Part shown: in pieces, positions 46,233 through 55,686 of the stretch
Numbering within the stretch: the stretch's first letter is position 1
Layout of the letters: each line of letters starts with the position of its first letter
From: an uncultured Hoeflea sp.
Lineage (GTDB): Bacteria > Pseudomonadota > Alphaproteobacteria > Rhizobiales > Rhizobiaceae
DNA length: 64,000 nucleotides
Direction: 5' to 3'
Assembly (NCBI RefSeq): GCF_947501405.1
Contig: NZ_CANMVK010000001.1
Location: 744,001 to 808,000 of the forward strand
Notes under the pieces: generated by a model
Told to the model about the DNA's origin: nothing
Database searches by the model: none
Seen by the model: only the letters and a program-made list of their open reading frames with translations
Made by a program: the position numbers and the translations under genes

Positions 46233-47144
46233 ATGTTCAAGAAAACCCTTCTCGCAGCGGCGTCGCTTGCCGCAATCATCGCCGTGCAGCCAGCCGCCGC
46301 CGAAGACCTCAAGGACTTCCGCATCGGCATTCTGGGCGGCGAGAACGAAGCCGACCGCCTGCGCAACTTTCAATGCATGACCGAAAAGTTGCCCGGGGTT
46401 CTGGGCGTTGAAAAAGTCTCCCTGTTCCCGGCCGCCGATTATGATGGCGTGATCCAGGGGCTGCTTGGCGGCACGCTGGATTATGCCGAGCTCGGTGCAT
46501 CGGGCTACGCCAAGGTCTATCTCGAAGACGAGACCGCGGTCGAGCCGATCCTGACCACGGTGCAGACCGACGGAGCCACCGGTTATTATTCGGTGATGGT
46601 GGCGCGCAAGGTTTCGGGCATCACCAAGCTCGAAGACTTGAAGGGCAAGAAGCTCGGCTTTGCCGACCCCGACTCGACGTCGGGCTATCTGGTGCCGTCG
46701 GTGACGCTGCCGGCGGCCGTCGGTATGCCGATCTCCGAATTCTTCGGCGAGACCGGCTTCGGCGGCGGCCATGAAAACCTGGTTCTGGAAGTGGTGCGGG
46801 GCAATTTCGACGCCGGCACCACCTGGGCCTCGGGCGTTGGTGATTTCAACGATGGCTACACCTCCGGCAACCTCAAGAAGATGGTCGACAAGGGCATAGT
46901 CGATATGGGCGATCTGACCGAAGTCTGGAAGTCGCCGCTGATCCCGAACGGCCCGGTTGTCGTCCGTTCGTCGATGGACACTGACATGAAAGCCAAATTC
47001 AAGAACTTCATGATGGCGCTGCCCGAGAGCGATCCGGCCTGTTTCTCGGCCATTCAGGGCGGTGATTACAAGAGCTACACTGAAGTCGATCCTTCATTCT
47101 ACCAGGCGATCATCGACGCGCGCCGCGCCAAGATCGGTTCCTGA
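46233..47144 (+). CDS. phnD: PhnD, phosphonate-binding protein
   Basis: This 303-aa periplasmic receptor has signal peptide MFKKTLLAAASLAAIIAVQPAAA and ligand-site segments GILGGENEADRL, YAELGASGYA and FADPDSTSGYLVPS, typical of PhnD. ATG 46233 follows AGGAG, and the longer track ORF starts in phnC. A strong hairpin follows. Confidence 0.95.
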   Translation: MFKKTLLAAASLAAIIAVQPAAAEDLKDFRIGILGGENEADRLRNFQCMTEKLPGVLGVEKVSLFPAADYDGVIQGLLGGTLDYAELGASGYAKVYLEDETAVEPILTTVQTDGATGYYSVMVARKVSGITKLEDLKGKKLGFADPDSTSGYLVPSVTLPAAVGMPISEFFGETGFGGGHENLVLEVVRGNFDAGTTWASGVGDFNDGYTSGNLKKMVDKGIVDMGDLTEVWKSPLIPNGPVVVRSSMDTDMKAKFKNFMMALPESDPACFSAIQGGDYKSYTEVDPSFYQAIIDARRAKIGS

Positions 47145-47163
47145 TTTTACATCCTGCCCAACG

Positions 47164-47193
47164 ACCGCGGTCCTTCGCCTGAAGGGCCGCGGT
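47164..47193 (+). terminator. Intercistronic hairpin between phnD and phnE1
   Basis: ACCGCGGTCCTTC-GCCT-GAAGGGCCGCGGT forms a 13-pair stem (one G-U). No T-run follows. Like the urtA-urtB hairpin, it stands directly after the gene for a binding protein, fitting mRNA 3' stabilisation or partial termination so that receptor exceeds permease. Confidence 0.65.
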
Positions 47194-47218
47194 TGCCTCC
47201 TCATGACAGGTCATCTTC

Positions 47219-48181
47219 ATGGCATCGCCTCATCATTCCGGGCTGGTTCGTGACACCGAACGGCATTGGCAGCAACTCGCCCGCCAGCGCCGGCTCTATA
47301 CCGGGCTTGGGCTCGTGTTGCTAATGGTCGCACTGTTCGGCTCGCTCTGGTTCGCCAACGAAACCAATGCCGGCAAGTTCTTTGACCGGCTGCCGCATTT
47401 CTTCGATTTCTTCGGTGACATGATCCCTCGCGACGGATGGGAGATCTGGCGGGCGATGTTCGATCTTGAAAGCCCCTATGCGGACGGCTCGTTGAAATAC
47501 GACTATCCGGAAGGCCGGGTCTGGCTCACCGACAGCCTCTATATGCCCGAATATGTGTTCAAGATGATCGAGACCATCAACATCGCCATCGTGGCGACGC
47601 TGATCGGCTTCACATTCGGTTTTCTGTTTTGCTTTCTGGCCGCCTCGAACCTGACCACGCGGCGTTGGCTCAGGGGGCTGGTGCGGCGGATCCTGGAGAT
47701 CCTGAGAGCCTTTCCGGAGATTGTGATTGCCGGTTTTTTCGCCGCCATCCTGTCGCTTGGTCCGGTGCCGGCAATCATCGCTGTGGCAATTCACACCATC
47801 GGGGCGCTCGGCAAGATGTTTTTCGAAGTGGTCGAGAACGCCGATATGAAGCCCGATGAGGGCCTGCGCGCCACCGGCGGCAACTGGGTCGAGCGGGTGC
47901 GTTTCGGCATGGTGCCGCAGGTGCTGCCGAATTTCCTGAGCTACACGCTGCTGCGGCTCGAGATCAATGTGCGGGCCTCGACCATCATCGGCGCGGTCGG
48001 CGGCGGCGGTATTGGCGAGGCGCTGCGGTTGTCGATCAGCCGTGGCCATGAGGCCAAGACCATCGCCATCATCCTGCTGCTGCTGACGACAGTGATTGCG
48101 GTCGACCAGCTCTCCGCCTGGCTGCGCAAGCGCGTGTCCGGGGAACAGGCTTTTGCAAATCCGAGGGGAGCTCCGGCATGA
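47219..48181 (+). CDS. phnE: PhnE1, phosphonate ABC transporter permease
   Basis: This 320-aa permease has an N-terminal membrane segment near 25-45, a periplasmic loop (RDGWEIWRAMFDLESPYADG), and a BPD transmembrane domain from about 110. EAA loop region: ALRATGGNWVERVRFGMVPQVLPN. The next gene is a second PhnE, as is common in alphaproteobacteria. Overlaps it by ATGA. Confidence 0.93.
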   Translation: MASPHHSGLVRDTERHWQQLARQRRLYTGLGLVLLMVALFGSLWFANETNAGKFFDRLPHFFDFFGDMIPRDGWEIWRAMFDLESPYADGSLKYDYPEGRVWLTDSLYMPEYVFKMIETINIAIVATLIGFTFGFLFCFLAASNLTTRRWLRGLVRRILEILRAFPEIVIAGFFAAILSLGPVPAIIAVAIHTIGALGKMFFEVVENADMKPDEGLRATGGNWVERVRFGMVPQVLPNFLSYTLLRLEINVRASTIIGAVGGGGIGEALRLSISRGHEAKTIAIILLLLTTVIAVDQLSAWLRKRVSGEQAFANPRGAPA

Positions 48182-49716
48182 GCGCCGCCACCACCGCAGA
48201 TGTGAAAGACATCATCGGCCGCTATCCCGAAGTGTTCAACCGCTCGTTCCGCGTGCGCTACGGCAAGGCGCTGTTTGCCGCGGCAGTCGCGCTTTATCTG
48301 GTGTTTGCCTGGAACCTGTTTGCCGTGGGCAAGGTGTTCGAGCGCGGCAATTGGGACATCGCCGGGAGCTACCTGGCTGACTGGGTTTCGTATGAAGTCC
48401 GGCCCGACATCAACTATCAGGACGGCTATCTGGAGGTCGAGTTTCCGCGGTTTTCGCCGCTGGGCAATGATCCCAAGCCCGAATGGCTGACAACCGAAAC
48501 CGCCGAGGTGATGGTTGTTCCGGATCTGGCGGACGAGCCCGATATCCAGAACCCAGCACCATCCACCGGTTTTATGGTGCCCGACGCAAAGGGAGCCGCC
48601 ACCGGGTTCATGGCTCCGGGTGCTGCCACCGGAGCCGACGCGCTGCCAGATGCCGGCGACGCCGCAGTTGCATCCGGGCCGGAACGCCGCCTCCTGCCGG
48701 TGCGGGCGGAGGTGGACATGGGCTCGGGGAGGGTGGCGATTGCGCCTTACCGGGTGGAGGTAACACGCGGCAGCGAAACGCTTGTGGTCACCATCGGGGC
48801 CGACGAGATCGTCCGGGCCGAGAGTGCGCTTCCCGACTGGGCAGTGCAGCGGCGCGAGGGCGGCAAGATCGTCGCCTATTTCGGTTTTGACGGGCGGATC
48901 GAGATCGAGGAGGACGAGGTCAAGATCCGGCAGCGTTTTCTCGGCTGGGAGAACTTTCTTTTCGATCCTTCCTCTGCATTCTGGGGTCTTGGTGCGGGCG
49001 AGGTGACGGCGCTGGTCTTTTCAGCGGAGCGGATCGAGCCGGAGCAGTCCAATTTCTCGCTGGCGATCGACAATTTTCTCTACAATTCCGAATGGCAGCA
49101 TGCGGATGTGTTCATCAAGCTTGGCCAGACCATCGTGATGGCTTTTGTCGGCACGCTGTTTGCCACGGCGCTGGCGTTCCCGCTGTCCTTTATGGCGGCC
49201 CGCAACATTACGCCGAGCTTTCTCACCAACCAGATCGTCAAGCGGCTGTTTGATTTTCTGCGCTCGGTCGACATGCTGATCTGGGCGTTGTTTTTCACCC
49301 GCGCTTTCGGGCCCGGGCCGCTGGCCGGTATTTCCGCCATCTTTTTCACCGATACCGGAACGCTTGGAAAACTCTATGCGGAGGCGCTGGAAAACATCGA
49401 CGAGAAACAGCGCGAAGGCGTGCGGTCGCTGGGCGCCAATCCGGTGCTCGTGCAACGTTTCGGCGTGGTGCCGCAGGTGCTGCCGGTGTTTGTCAGCCAG
49501 TCGCTGTATTTCTGGGAGTCCAATACCCGCTCCGCAACCATCATCGGCGCTGTTGGCGCCGGCGGCATCGGGCTCAAGCTTTGGGAAGCCATGCGCACCA
49601 ATGCCGATTGGGAGAATGTCGCCTATATGGTGCTGCTCATCCTGGTAGTGGTGTATGTTTTCGACACCATATCCTCGCGCCTGCGCGGATTGCTGATTGG
49701 AAGGGGACAGCATTGA
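48178..49716 (+). CDS. phnE: PhnE2, phosphonate ABC transporter permease with long periplasmic insert
   Basis: This 512-aa permease has one membrane segment near 35-55 and about 240 residues predicted outside the membrane, including a Pro/Ala/Thr-rich patch (NPAPSTGFMVPDAKGAATGF). The permease domain begins near 310 (FIKLGQTIVMAFVGTLFATALAFPLSFMAARN) with the EAA loop GVRSLGANPVLVQRFGVVPQVLP. The insert is far longer than in PhnE1. Overlaps the DUF1045 gene. Confidence 0.92.
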   Translation: MSAATTADVKDIIGRYPEVFNRSFRVRYGKALFAAAVALYLVFAWNLFAVGKVFERGNWDIAGSYLADWVSYEVRPDINYQDGYLEVEFPRFSPLGNDPKPEWLTTETAEVMVVPDLADEPDIQNPAPSTGFMVPDAKGAATGFMAPGAATGADALPDAGDAAVASGPERRLLPVRAEVDMGSGRVAIAPYRVEVTRGSETLVVTIGADEIVRAESALPDWAVQRREGGKIVAYFGFDGRIEIEEDEVKIRQRFLGWENFLFDPSSAFWGLGAGEVTALVFSAERIEPEQSNFSLAIDNFLYNSEWQHADVFIKLGQTIVMAFVGTLFATALAFPLSFMAARNITPSFLTNQIVKRLFDFLRSVDMLIWALFFTRAFGPGPLAGISAIFFTDTGTLGKLYAEALENIDEKQREGVRSLGANPVLVQRFGVVPQVLPVFVSQSLYFWESNTRSATIIGAVGAGGIGLKLWEAMRTNADWENVAYMVLLILVVVYVFDTISSRLRGLLIGRGQH

Positions 49717-50423
49717 TGCGCTACGCCATTTATTTCGCGCCCGGTCCCGATACCGAGCTTGCGCAATTGGGCGCAGGCTGGCTTGGCCGCGATGCCGGCA
49801 CCGGTCGGACCATCGGGCATTCCGAGATAGAGGGACTTGGCGCCAATGAATTGGCGGTCATCACTGGGCCCGCGCGACGTTACGGCTTTCATGCTACGCT
49901 CAAGGCTCCGTTCCGGCTTGCCAGTGGCGTGAGCCCGGCCGACCTGGCGAGGGCGGTCGACGCCTTCGCGGCGCGCAAGACCGGTTTCGAGATTCCGGCA
50001 TTGCGCGTGGGGATCATCGGCGGCTTCGTGGCGATCGTCCCGGATGGACAGTGTGAAGCGCTCACCGCGTTTGCGGGCGAGGTTGTCGAGGCCTTCGAAC
50101 CTTTACGTGCGGCGCTGAGCGAGGCGGAGATCGAACGTCGTAACCCGGATGCGCTGTCTTCGCCGCAACTGCGCAATCTGATGCGGTGGGGCTATCCTTA
50201 CGTGTTTGACGAGTTCCGGTTTCACATGACGCTGAGCACCCGGCTCGAACCGTCGGAAGCGGAGCGGGTGCGTGAAGCTGCGGCGAAGCATTTCGCACCG
50301 GCGCTGCAAAGGCCGGTTCCGGTCGATCAATTGACCCTTTTTGGCGAAGCTGAACCCGGTGGGCCATTTGAAATTCTCAGGCGGGCGCCGCTTGCCCGCG
50401 CCCAACACAGAAAGACCGGTTGA
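49716..50423 (+). CDS. DUF1045 / 2H phosphoesterase-like phosphonate operon protein
   Basis: This 235-aa protein (MRYAIYFAPGPDTELAQLGAGWLGRDAGTG) belongs to the phosphonate-operon family DUF1045. It carries two H-x-T motifs, FHATLKAPF and FHMTLSTRL, the hallmark of 2H phosphoesterases acting on cyclic phosphates. PhnP, which opens the 1,2-cyclic phosphate made by PhnJ, is not in the window, so this protein may do that step; that is inference. It overlaps phnE2 (TGATG) and abuts phnM. Confidence 0.85.
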   Translation: MRYAIYFAPGPDTELAQLGAGWLGRDAGTGRTIGHSEIEGLGANELAVITGPARRYGFHATLKAPFRLASGVSPADLARAVDAFAARKTGFEIPALRVGIIGGFVAIVPDGQCEALTAFAGEVVEAFEPLRAALSEAEIERRNPDALSSPQLRNLMRWGYPYVFDEFRFHMTLSTRLEPSEAERVREAAAKHFAPALQRPVPVDQLTLFGEAEPGGPFEILRRAPLARAQHRKTG

Positions 50424-51563
50424 ATGAACACCGAGATGATTTTGACGAATGCCCGCCTTGTGCTCGAAGACGGGATCATCGACGGCACGCTGGTGGTGCG
50501 CGACGGCAAGATCGCGGAGATTGCCGAGGGCCACACGGACAAGGGGCTGGATCTGGAAGGCGATTATCTGGTTCCGGGCCTGGTGGAGCTGCACACCGAT
50601 CATCTGGAAGCGCATTACTCGCCACGGCCCGGGATACGCTGGAACGCGATATCGGCGATCCAGGCGCATGACGCGCAGATCGCAGCCTCGGGAATCACCA
50701 CGGTGTTTGACTGTCTCCGGCTCGGCTCTGATGCCGATGACGGGTACAAGGTGGGCGAGATGCGCGCCATCGCAGACGCGCTGGCCGAGGCCCGGGCGGA
50801 AAAACGCCTGCGCGCCGATCATCTCATTCATCTGCGCTGCGAAGTCTCGGCGGCCGATGTGCTCGATCATTTTGCCGATTTTCAGACCGATGCGCAGGTG
50901 CGTCTGGCGTCGCTGATGGATCACGCGCCTGGCCAGCGGCAATTCCAGACCATGGAGCAGTATACCTTCTACTACAAAACCAAACGCGGGCTCTCCGACG
51001 AGGCCTTCGCCCATTTTGTGGCCCGTCGGCAGGCGGCCTCGGCGCGCTATTCCGACAGCCACCGCAAGGCGCTTGCCAAAGCCTGCACTGATCGCGGCAT
51101 CACCATCGCCAGCCATGATGACGCCACGCTGGCGCATGTCGAGGAGGCGAGCGGGTTCGGGGTCAGGCTTGCGGAGTTTCCCACCAGCATCGAGGCGGCG
51201 CATGCCTCGCACGACGCCGGCATGAGTGTGCTCATGGGAGCGCCGAACGTGGTCCGCGGCGGATCGCATTCGGGAAACATCGCCGCCACTGATCTGGCGA
51301 TGGCAGGCGTTCTCGATGTGCTGTCGTCGGACTATGTGCCGATCAGCCTGATCCATGCGCCGTTCGTGCTCGCCGACGAGATCGAGGATCTCGATCTGGC
51401 GTCGGCAATCCGGCTGGTGACAGCGACGCCCGCCAGGACCGTCGGTCTTGATGATCGCGGCAGTCTGAGTGTGGGCAAGCGCGCAGACCTGGTGCGGGTG
51501 CGGCGTGAAAGCGGCGTGCCGGTGGTGCGTTCGGTCTGGCGTGAAGGCGAGCGGGTGGCGTGA
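50424..51563 (+). CDS. phnM: PhnM, ribose triphosphate phosphonate diphosphatase
   Basis: This 379-aa amidohydrolase-superfamily enzyme has VELHTDHLEAHYSPRPG, DHAPGQRQF, ASHDDAT and MGAPNVVRGGSHSGN. It removes pyrophosphate from the phosphonate ribose triphosphate made by PhnGHI, giving the PhnJ substrate. Starts directly after the DUF1045 stop. Confidence 0.95.
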   Translation: MNTEMILTNARLVLEDGIIDGTLVVRDGKIAEIAEGHTDKGLDLEGDYLVPGLVELHTDHLEAHYSPRPGIRWNAISAIQAHDAQIAASGITTVFDCLRLGSDADDGYKVGEMRAIADALAEARAEKRLRADHLIHLRCEVSAADVLDHFADFQTDAQVRLASLMDHAPGQRQFQTMEQYTFYYKTKRGLSDEAFAHFVARRQAASARYSDSHRKALAKACTDRGITIASHDDATLAHVEEASGFGVRLAEFPTSIEAAHASHDAGMSVLMGAPNVVRGGSHSGNIAATDLAMAGVLDVLSSDYVPISLIHAPFVLADEIEDLDLASAIRLVTATPARTVGLDDRGSLSVGKRADLVRVRRESGVPVVRSVWREGERVA

Positions 51564-52168
51564 TGATTGCCGTGGCCGAAGGCTCGGAAAGGGCGCGCCT
51601 GGCCGGGCGGCTGATCGTTGTGCTGGGGCCGAGCGGCGCGGGCAAGGATACCTTGATGTCGATCGCCCGCACGGCTTTTGCCGGGCGCGAGGATGTGCTG
51701 TTTGTCCGCCGGGTGATCACGCGGCCGGCTGATCCCGGTTCGGAAGGCCACGAGCCGATGAGCGAAGAGGCCTTTGACGCGGCACTCGATGACGGCCGGT
51801 TTTCGCTGACATGGGCCGCCAATGGCCTTCGCTACGGATTGCCGCGCGAGATCGAAACGCATTTGTCTGCGGGCCATGTGGCGGTGGTCAATGGCTCGCG
51901 CGGGGCCTGGGGCGTCATCCGCGAGGTGTTTCCCGGTTCGGTTTCGGTGGAAATCCGGGTGGATGCCGATACGCTGGCGCGGCGTCTTCAGGCGCGCGGG
52001 CGTGAAAGCCGGCCGGAGATCGAAGCGCGGCTCAAGCGGGCGAGGGCCTTGCAAGAAGGATTTACCGCCGATCACGTGATCGACAATTCCGGGGATGCGC
52101 AGATTGCGGGCGCAGAGCTCGCGGCACTTATCGGCAAGGTGCTGGCCGACAAGTCGCTGGTTGAATAG
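51563..52168 (+). CDS. phnN: PhnN, ribose 1,5-bisphosphate phosphokinase
   Basis: This 201-aa P-loop kinase (LIVVLGPSGAGKDTLMSIART, RRVITRPADPGSEGHE) is guanylate-kinase-like and phosphorylates ribose 1,5-bisphosphate to PRPP, returning the ribose. ATG 51563 overlaps the phnM stop; a GTG directly before it (51560) is the track start. Last gene of phnC-phnN. Confidence 0.93.
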   Translation: MIAVAEGSERARLAGRLIVVLGPSGAGKDTLMSIARTAFAGREDVLFVRRVITRPADPGSEGHEPMSEEAFDAALDDGRFSLTWAANGLRYGLPREIETHLSAGHVAVVNGSRGAWGVIREVFPGSVSVEIRVDADTLARRLQARGRESRPEIEARLKRARALQEGFTADHVIDNSGDAQIAGAELAALIGKVLADKSLVE

Positions 52169-52179
52169 CCGCCTCTTGA

Positions 52180-52434
52180 TCAGTCGTCCTCGTCGACGTC
52201 GGGGCCGCCGTCGAGCCGGTGTTTGATCGCCAGCGCATAAATCACATTGAGCACGTTGCGATCCTGTACATTCGGATCGCTGAGCGCCAGCAACGAGGCG
52301 CGCACCAACCGCTTGCTGGTGGCCTTGGGGCATTGCTCGAAGACGTAATCATGAAGTTGCACGTCCGACAGGCCCATATAGGCACCTTCGATCAGCGCAT
52401 CGTAGACTTTGCGGATTTTCTTTTTCTGCGGCAC
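52180..52434 (-). CDS. Conserved small hypothetical protein
   Basis: The 84-aa basic-to-acidic protein starts MPQKKKIRKVYDALIEGAYMG and ends in an acidic tail (DGGPDVDEDD). GTG 52434 has GGAGG five bases upstream, better than the track GTG at 52446, which has none. No transmembrane segment or known motif was recognised. Similar small proteins seem to occur in other Rhizobiales, but no function is known to me. It converges on phnN. Confidence 0.6.
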   Translation of the reverse strand: MPQKKKIRKVYDALIEGAYMGLSDVQLHDYVFEQCPKATSKRLVRASLLALSDPNVQDRNVLNVIYALAIKHRLDGGPDVDEDD

Positions 52435-52845
52435 TTGCGCCTCCACCGGTTGGCTTTGGGGAGTTGAGTTGCCTGAGCAATAGGCAGGTCCTTTGTCACA
52501 AACAACCGGTGCCGGGCGTCATCTTGCGGTTCTCATGCAGTGCGGGAAGTGGCTGGCCAATCAAAGCGCCGATGCGGCCCTTTGGTCCGTTGACTGCGAC
52601 ACCGGGCGGGCGGTGTGGTGAACCGCTGTGGGCGATTGCGATACAGGTGTCGATGCTTGCGCGGCCAATACACGGTTCCGCGTGTATATGCGAAATCTTG
52701 CACCCCAGTTTTTAATTGAAACTGAAGGGCCAAGGCGGAAGATCAAACATAATGAATGGATGCCTTACGCCCGGAATGATGCCGGGTGGCCTGCAATGAT
52801 TGCATTACGACCGGCGGCGGCGACAGCAATTTGTTGTGGGGGAAA
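52435..52845. other. 411-bp gene-free region upstream of the chemoreceptor
   Basis: This divergent region serves the small hypothetical gene and the chemoreceptor gene. It holds a short dyad, CAGTTT-TTAATTG-AAACTG (about 52706-52724), and AT-rich promoter-like sequence just upstream of it (GTGTATATGCGAAATCTTG). Track ORFs are short and lack coding character. No RNA gene was recognised. Confidence 0.5.
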
Positions 52846-54771
52846 ATGGGACGGATATCTTTTCGGAAGCGCTCGGGCGAAACCGAGGCTTCGGCACGCA
52901 GCATCACTCAGAAAATCGCGATCACCGTGATCCTGGTCAATCTTCTTGGCCTGGTGGTGACAAGCTTTGCGATTTCGCGGATGTCTGGTGCCAACCAGAT
53001 GGAAACCGCTGAGCGCAACTGGGTCAAAGATACCGCGCAGATCGGCGGCCAGGCGGCCGGCGGCGTCAAGTGGGGCAAGACAGAGGCAGTGCGCTCTGCT
53101 TACCAACTGTTCCGCGACGAGCCCAAGCTGGCGCTGACCGGTTTTGCGGCCTTCAATCAGGCCGGGGACCGGATCGACCAGTGGACACGGTCGGAGAACC
53201 CGGATGCAAGCCTGAGCGATGTGCTGTCGGCAAATCCTGGCGCGCTCAGCGAGGCCACGATAGTCGAAACTGCCGATTCCGTGGTTATCGCCGCACCGCT
53301 TCCGCCAGGAAAAGACGGCGTCTCGATCGGCCAGATCAAGACCGTGTGGACCACAGCCGCCATCGCCGCCTCGGCACGTGATTTCGCGCTCAAGGCCATG
53401 GCGTCGCAGATTGTCGTGCTGGTTCTTTCCGTAGGCATGCTGCTGTTTGCCATGCGCCGTTTCGTCGGTCGGCCGCTGGCCGAGGTCAACAGCAGGATTG
53501 TGGAACTGCAGGCCGGCGATATCGATTCTGAAATCCCGCACTCGGACAAGGGCGACGAGATCGGTGTTGTCGCCCGCGCGCTCTCAGCCTTTTGCGAAGC
53601 TTCGCGCGCCAAACTTGCGGCCGACGCCGACGCGGCGCGTCAGCGCGAAGCGCTCGACGTTGAACGCCAGGCCAATATGAGCCAGTCCGAAAGCGCGGCG
53701 CAGGCGCAGCGGCAGGTGGTTGAAGAGCTGGGCAAGGCTCTGGAAAAGCTCGCTGCAGGCGATTTGACTGCGCGGGTGCCGGATCTGGATGGTGAGTTCG
53801 CGGCCCTTCAGGACAATTTCAACCGTGCGCTCTCGGCACTTGAGAGCACTGTCACCACCATCAGTGACACCCAGCAATCGGTTCGTGAGGCGTCGGGCAG
53901 CCTCGGCTCGTCTACCGATGAACTGGCCCGGCGCACCGAACAGCAAGCCGCCGCGCTGGAAGAGACCGCCGCAGCGCTTGATGAGATTACGGCGACCGTC
54001 AAGGCTTCGTCCGAACAGGCGTCCGAGGCCGGCGAACTGGTGGACTCCACGCGCGAAACCGCAACATCTTCGGCCGAAGTGGTGCGTTCGGCGATCACTG
54101 CCATGAGCCAGATTGAGGAATCTTCGGCGCGCATCGCCCAGATCCTCAAGGTGATCGACGACATCGCGTTCCAGACCAATCTTCTGGCTCTCAATGCCGG
54201 TGTCGAGGCCGCACGCGCGGGCGAAGCCGGCAAGGGCTTTGCGGTGGTTGCACAGGAAGTGCGCGATCTCGCCGGGCGATCGGCCACGGCCGCAAAGGAA
54301 ATCAAGGAGCTGATCGAGCAAAGCAGTGTCCAGGTTTCAAGCGGTGTCGAGCTTGTCAACAAGAGCGGCGATTCCATGGGCCGGATCGAGGATCAGATCA
54401 CCCAGGTGGCCGCCAAGATCGGCGTGATTTCGACATCGGCGCGCGAGCAGGCGACCGGCCTGTCGCAGATCAACACCGCGATCAACGAGATGGACACCAT
54501 GACGCAACAGAACGCGGCCATGGTCCAGGACAGCAACATGTCGTCGCAGAAGCTTGCCGGCGAATGCGAGCGTCTTGCCGGCGTCGTGCGGTCCTTCACA
54601 CTGACCGGTGGAGCGTCCCACGGCCACCAGGCGTCAGCGCCCCGGCCGCAGGCGCCAGCGCCCCAGCCAAAGGCGCAGCAACAACCGCGAGCCGTTTCCG
54701 GCGGAGCAGTTCATCAATCCCACGGCAATGCGGCGCTCGCCCATGACGAAGCGAGCTGGGAAGAATTCTAG
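52846..54771 (+). CDS. Methyl-accepting chemotaxis protein with C-terminal tether pentapeptide
   Basis: This 641-aa chemoreceptor has TM1 at about 22-45, a periplasmic sensor domain about 46-180, TM2 about 184-205 ([19 protein letters not shown]), and a HAMP domain. A second HAMP-like stretch ([20 protein letters not shown]) follows. The signalling tip [43 protein letters not shown] is canonical. A Gln/Pro/Ala-rich linker ends in SWEEF, matching xWxxF pentapeptides that tether CheR/CheB. ATG 52846 follows GGGGGAAA. Confidence 0.93.
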   Translation: MGRISFRKRSGETEASARSITQKIAITVILVNLLGLVVTSFAISRMSGANQMETAERNWVKDTAQIGGQAAGGVKWGKTEAVRSAYQLFRDEPKLALTGFAAFNQAGDRIDQWTRSENPDASLSDVLSANPGALSEATIVETADSVVIAAPLPPGKDGVSIGQIKTVWTTAAIAASARDFALKAMASQIVVLVLSVGMLLFAMRRFVGRPLAEVNSRIVELQAGDIDSEIPHSDKGDEIGVVARALSAFCEASRAKLAADADAARQREALDVERQANMSQSESAAQAQRQVVEELGKALEKLAAGDLTARVPDLDGEFAALQDNFNRALSALESTVTTISDTQQSVREASGSLGSSTDELARRTEQQAAALEETAAALDEITATVKASSEQASEAGELVDSTRETATSSAEVVRSAITAMSQIEESSARIAQILKVIDDIAFQTNLLALNAGVEAARAGEAGKGFAVVAQEVRDLAGRSATAAKEIKELIEQSSVQVSSGVELVNKSGDSMGRIEDQITQVAAKIGVISTSAREQATGLSQINTAINEMDTMTQQNAAMVQDSNMSSQKLAGECERLAGVVRSFTLTGGASHGHQASAPRPQAPAPQPKAQQQPRAVSGGAVHQSHGNAALAHDEASWEEF

Positions 54772-54850
54772 GCCTGTGCAACCCATCCAGCGCAGCCTGG
54801 TGACCAATCACATCCAAACCCATCACCACCACAACGAGGAGAAGCATGCA

Positions 54851-55435
54851 ATGAACACCAACCGTCTTATGGCCGCCCTGCTGCTTGCAGGAACTGTCAC
54901 TTTCGCCCCCGCGGCCCTTGCCGAAGAGGCCCACGTGGCTCCGGTCAAGGAATTCATCACCGAGAATGTCGAGGCCTGGCTCACCGATCCAGTCGTGGTT
55001 GGGGCGATCAAGAAGCAGAACGCCGAGACTGCGAACTACGCGCAGGCCGACATCGACAAGCTCGATCAGGACTGGCGCGCCCAGGCGACCGCCGCCGACA
55101 AGCCCTTCGTCAACGAGGTGCTGGCGCGTGAACTGTCCAAGTTCCTCAAGCAGAAGAAGGACGGCGCTGAAGGCATGATCACCGAAATGTTCGTCATGGA
55201 TGCCAAGGGCCTCAATGTCGGCCAGAGCGATATCACCTCCGACTACTGGCAGGGCGATGAAGCCAAATGGCAAAAGACCTATGGCGCCGGCGCCGCCGTG
55301 GTGTTTGTCGACGAAGTCGAACAGGACGAATCCACCCAGGCACTGCAGTCGCAGGCCAGCGTGACGATCACAGACCCCGAGAGCGGCGAGCCGATCGGCG
55401 CGATCACCGTCGGTATCAATCTCGACATGCTCTGA
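54851..55435 (+). CDS. Secreted Cache-like periplasmic protein
   Basis: This 194-aa protein has a signal peptide (LMAALLLAGTVTFAPAALA). The mature part (VKEFITENVEAWLTDPVVVGAIKKQNAET, FVMDAKGLNVGQSDITSDYWQGDEAKWQKT, ITDPESGEPIGAITVGINLDML) resembles Cache-type ligand-binding domains, but it has no membrane anchor or output domain. It follows the chemoreceptor gene by 79 bp and may feed it ligand information, which is inference. ATG 54851 follows GAGGAG. Confidence 0.7.
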   Translation: MNTNRLMAALLLAGTVTFAPAALAEEAHVAPVKEFITENVEAWLTDPVVVGAIKKQNAETANYAQADIDKLDQDWRAQATAADKPFVNEVLARELSKFLKQKKDGAEGMITEMFVMDAKGLNVGQSDITSDYWQGDEAKWQKTYGAGAAVVFVDEVEQDESTQALQSQASVTITDPESGEPIGAITVGINLDML

Positions 55436-55512
55436 TCGACTAACGGATTTTCGCCATCGGGCTCCGGGTTGATCCCGGTCCCCGGTGGCGTGTCCTTCAT
55501 CTGCTGCATTTT

Positions 55513-55562
55513 GCCGCCGCGTATTCATTCCGCTCGGGACGAAAACGCGGCGGTTGCTTTTT
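55513..55562 (+). terminator. Rho-independent-like terminator after Cache protein gene
   Basis: CCGCCGCGT (55514-55522) and ACGCGGCGG (55545-55553) pair perfectly around a 22-base loop, then TTGCTTTTTATA follows. It ends the chemoreceptor-Cache transcription unit. Confidence 0.6.
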
Positions 55563-55686
55563 ATATGGTGACAGCCACCGCGCCCGATTGCGCAGCCCTT
55601 CAGCCGGGGCCATGATGGAATGACCTTAGGGAGTGGCCATGGGCTGCAATCTTGGCCCGGGGCAGATGGATGGTGAGAAGGCTTTC

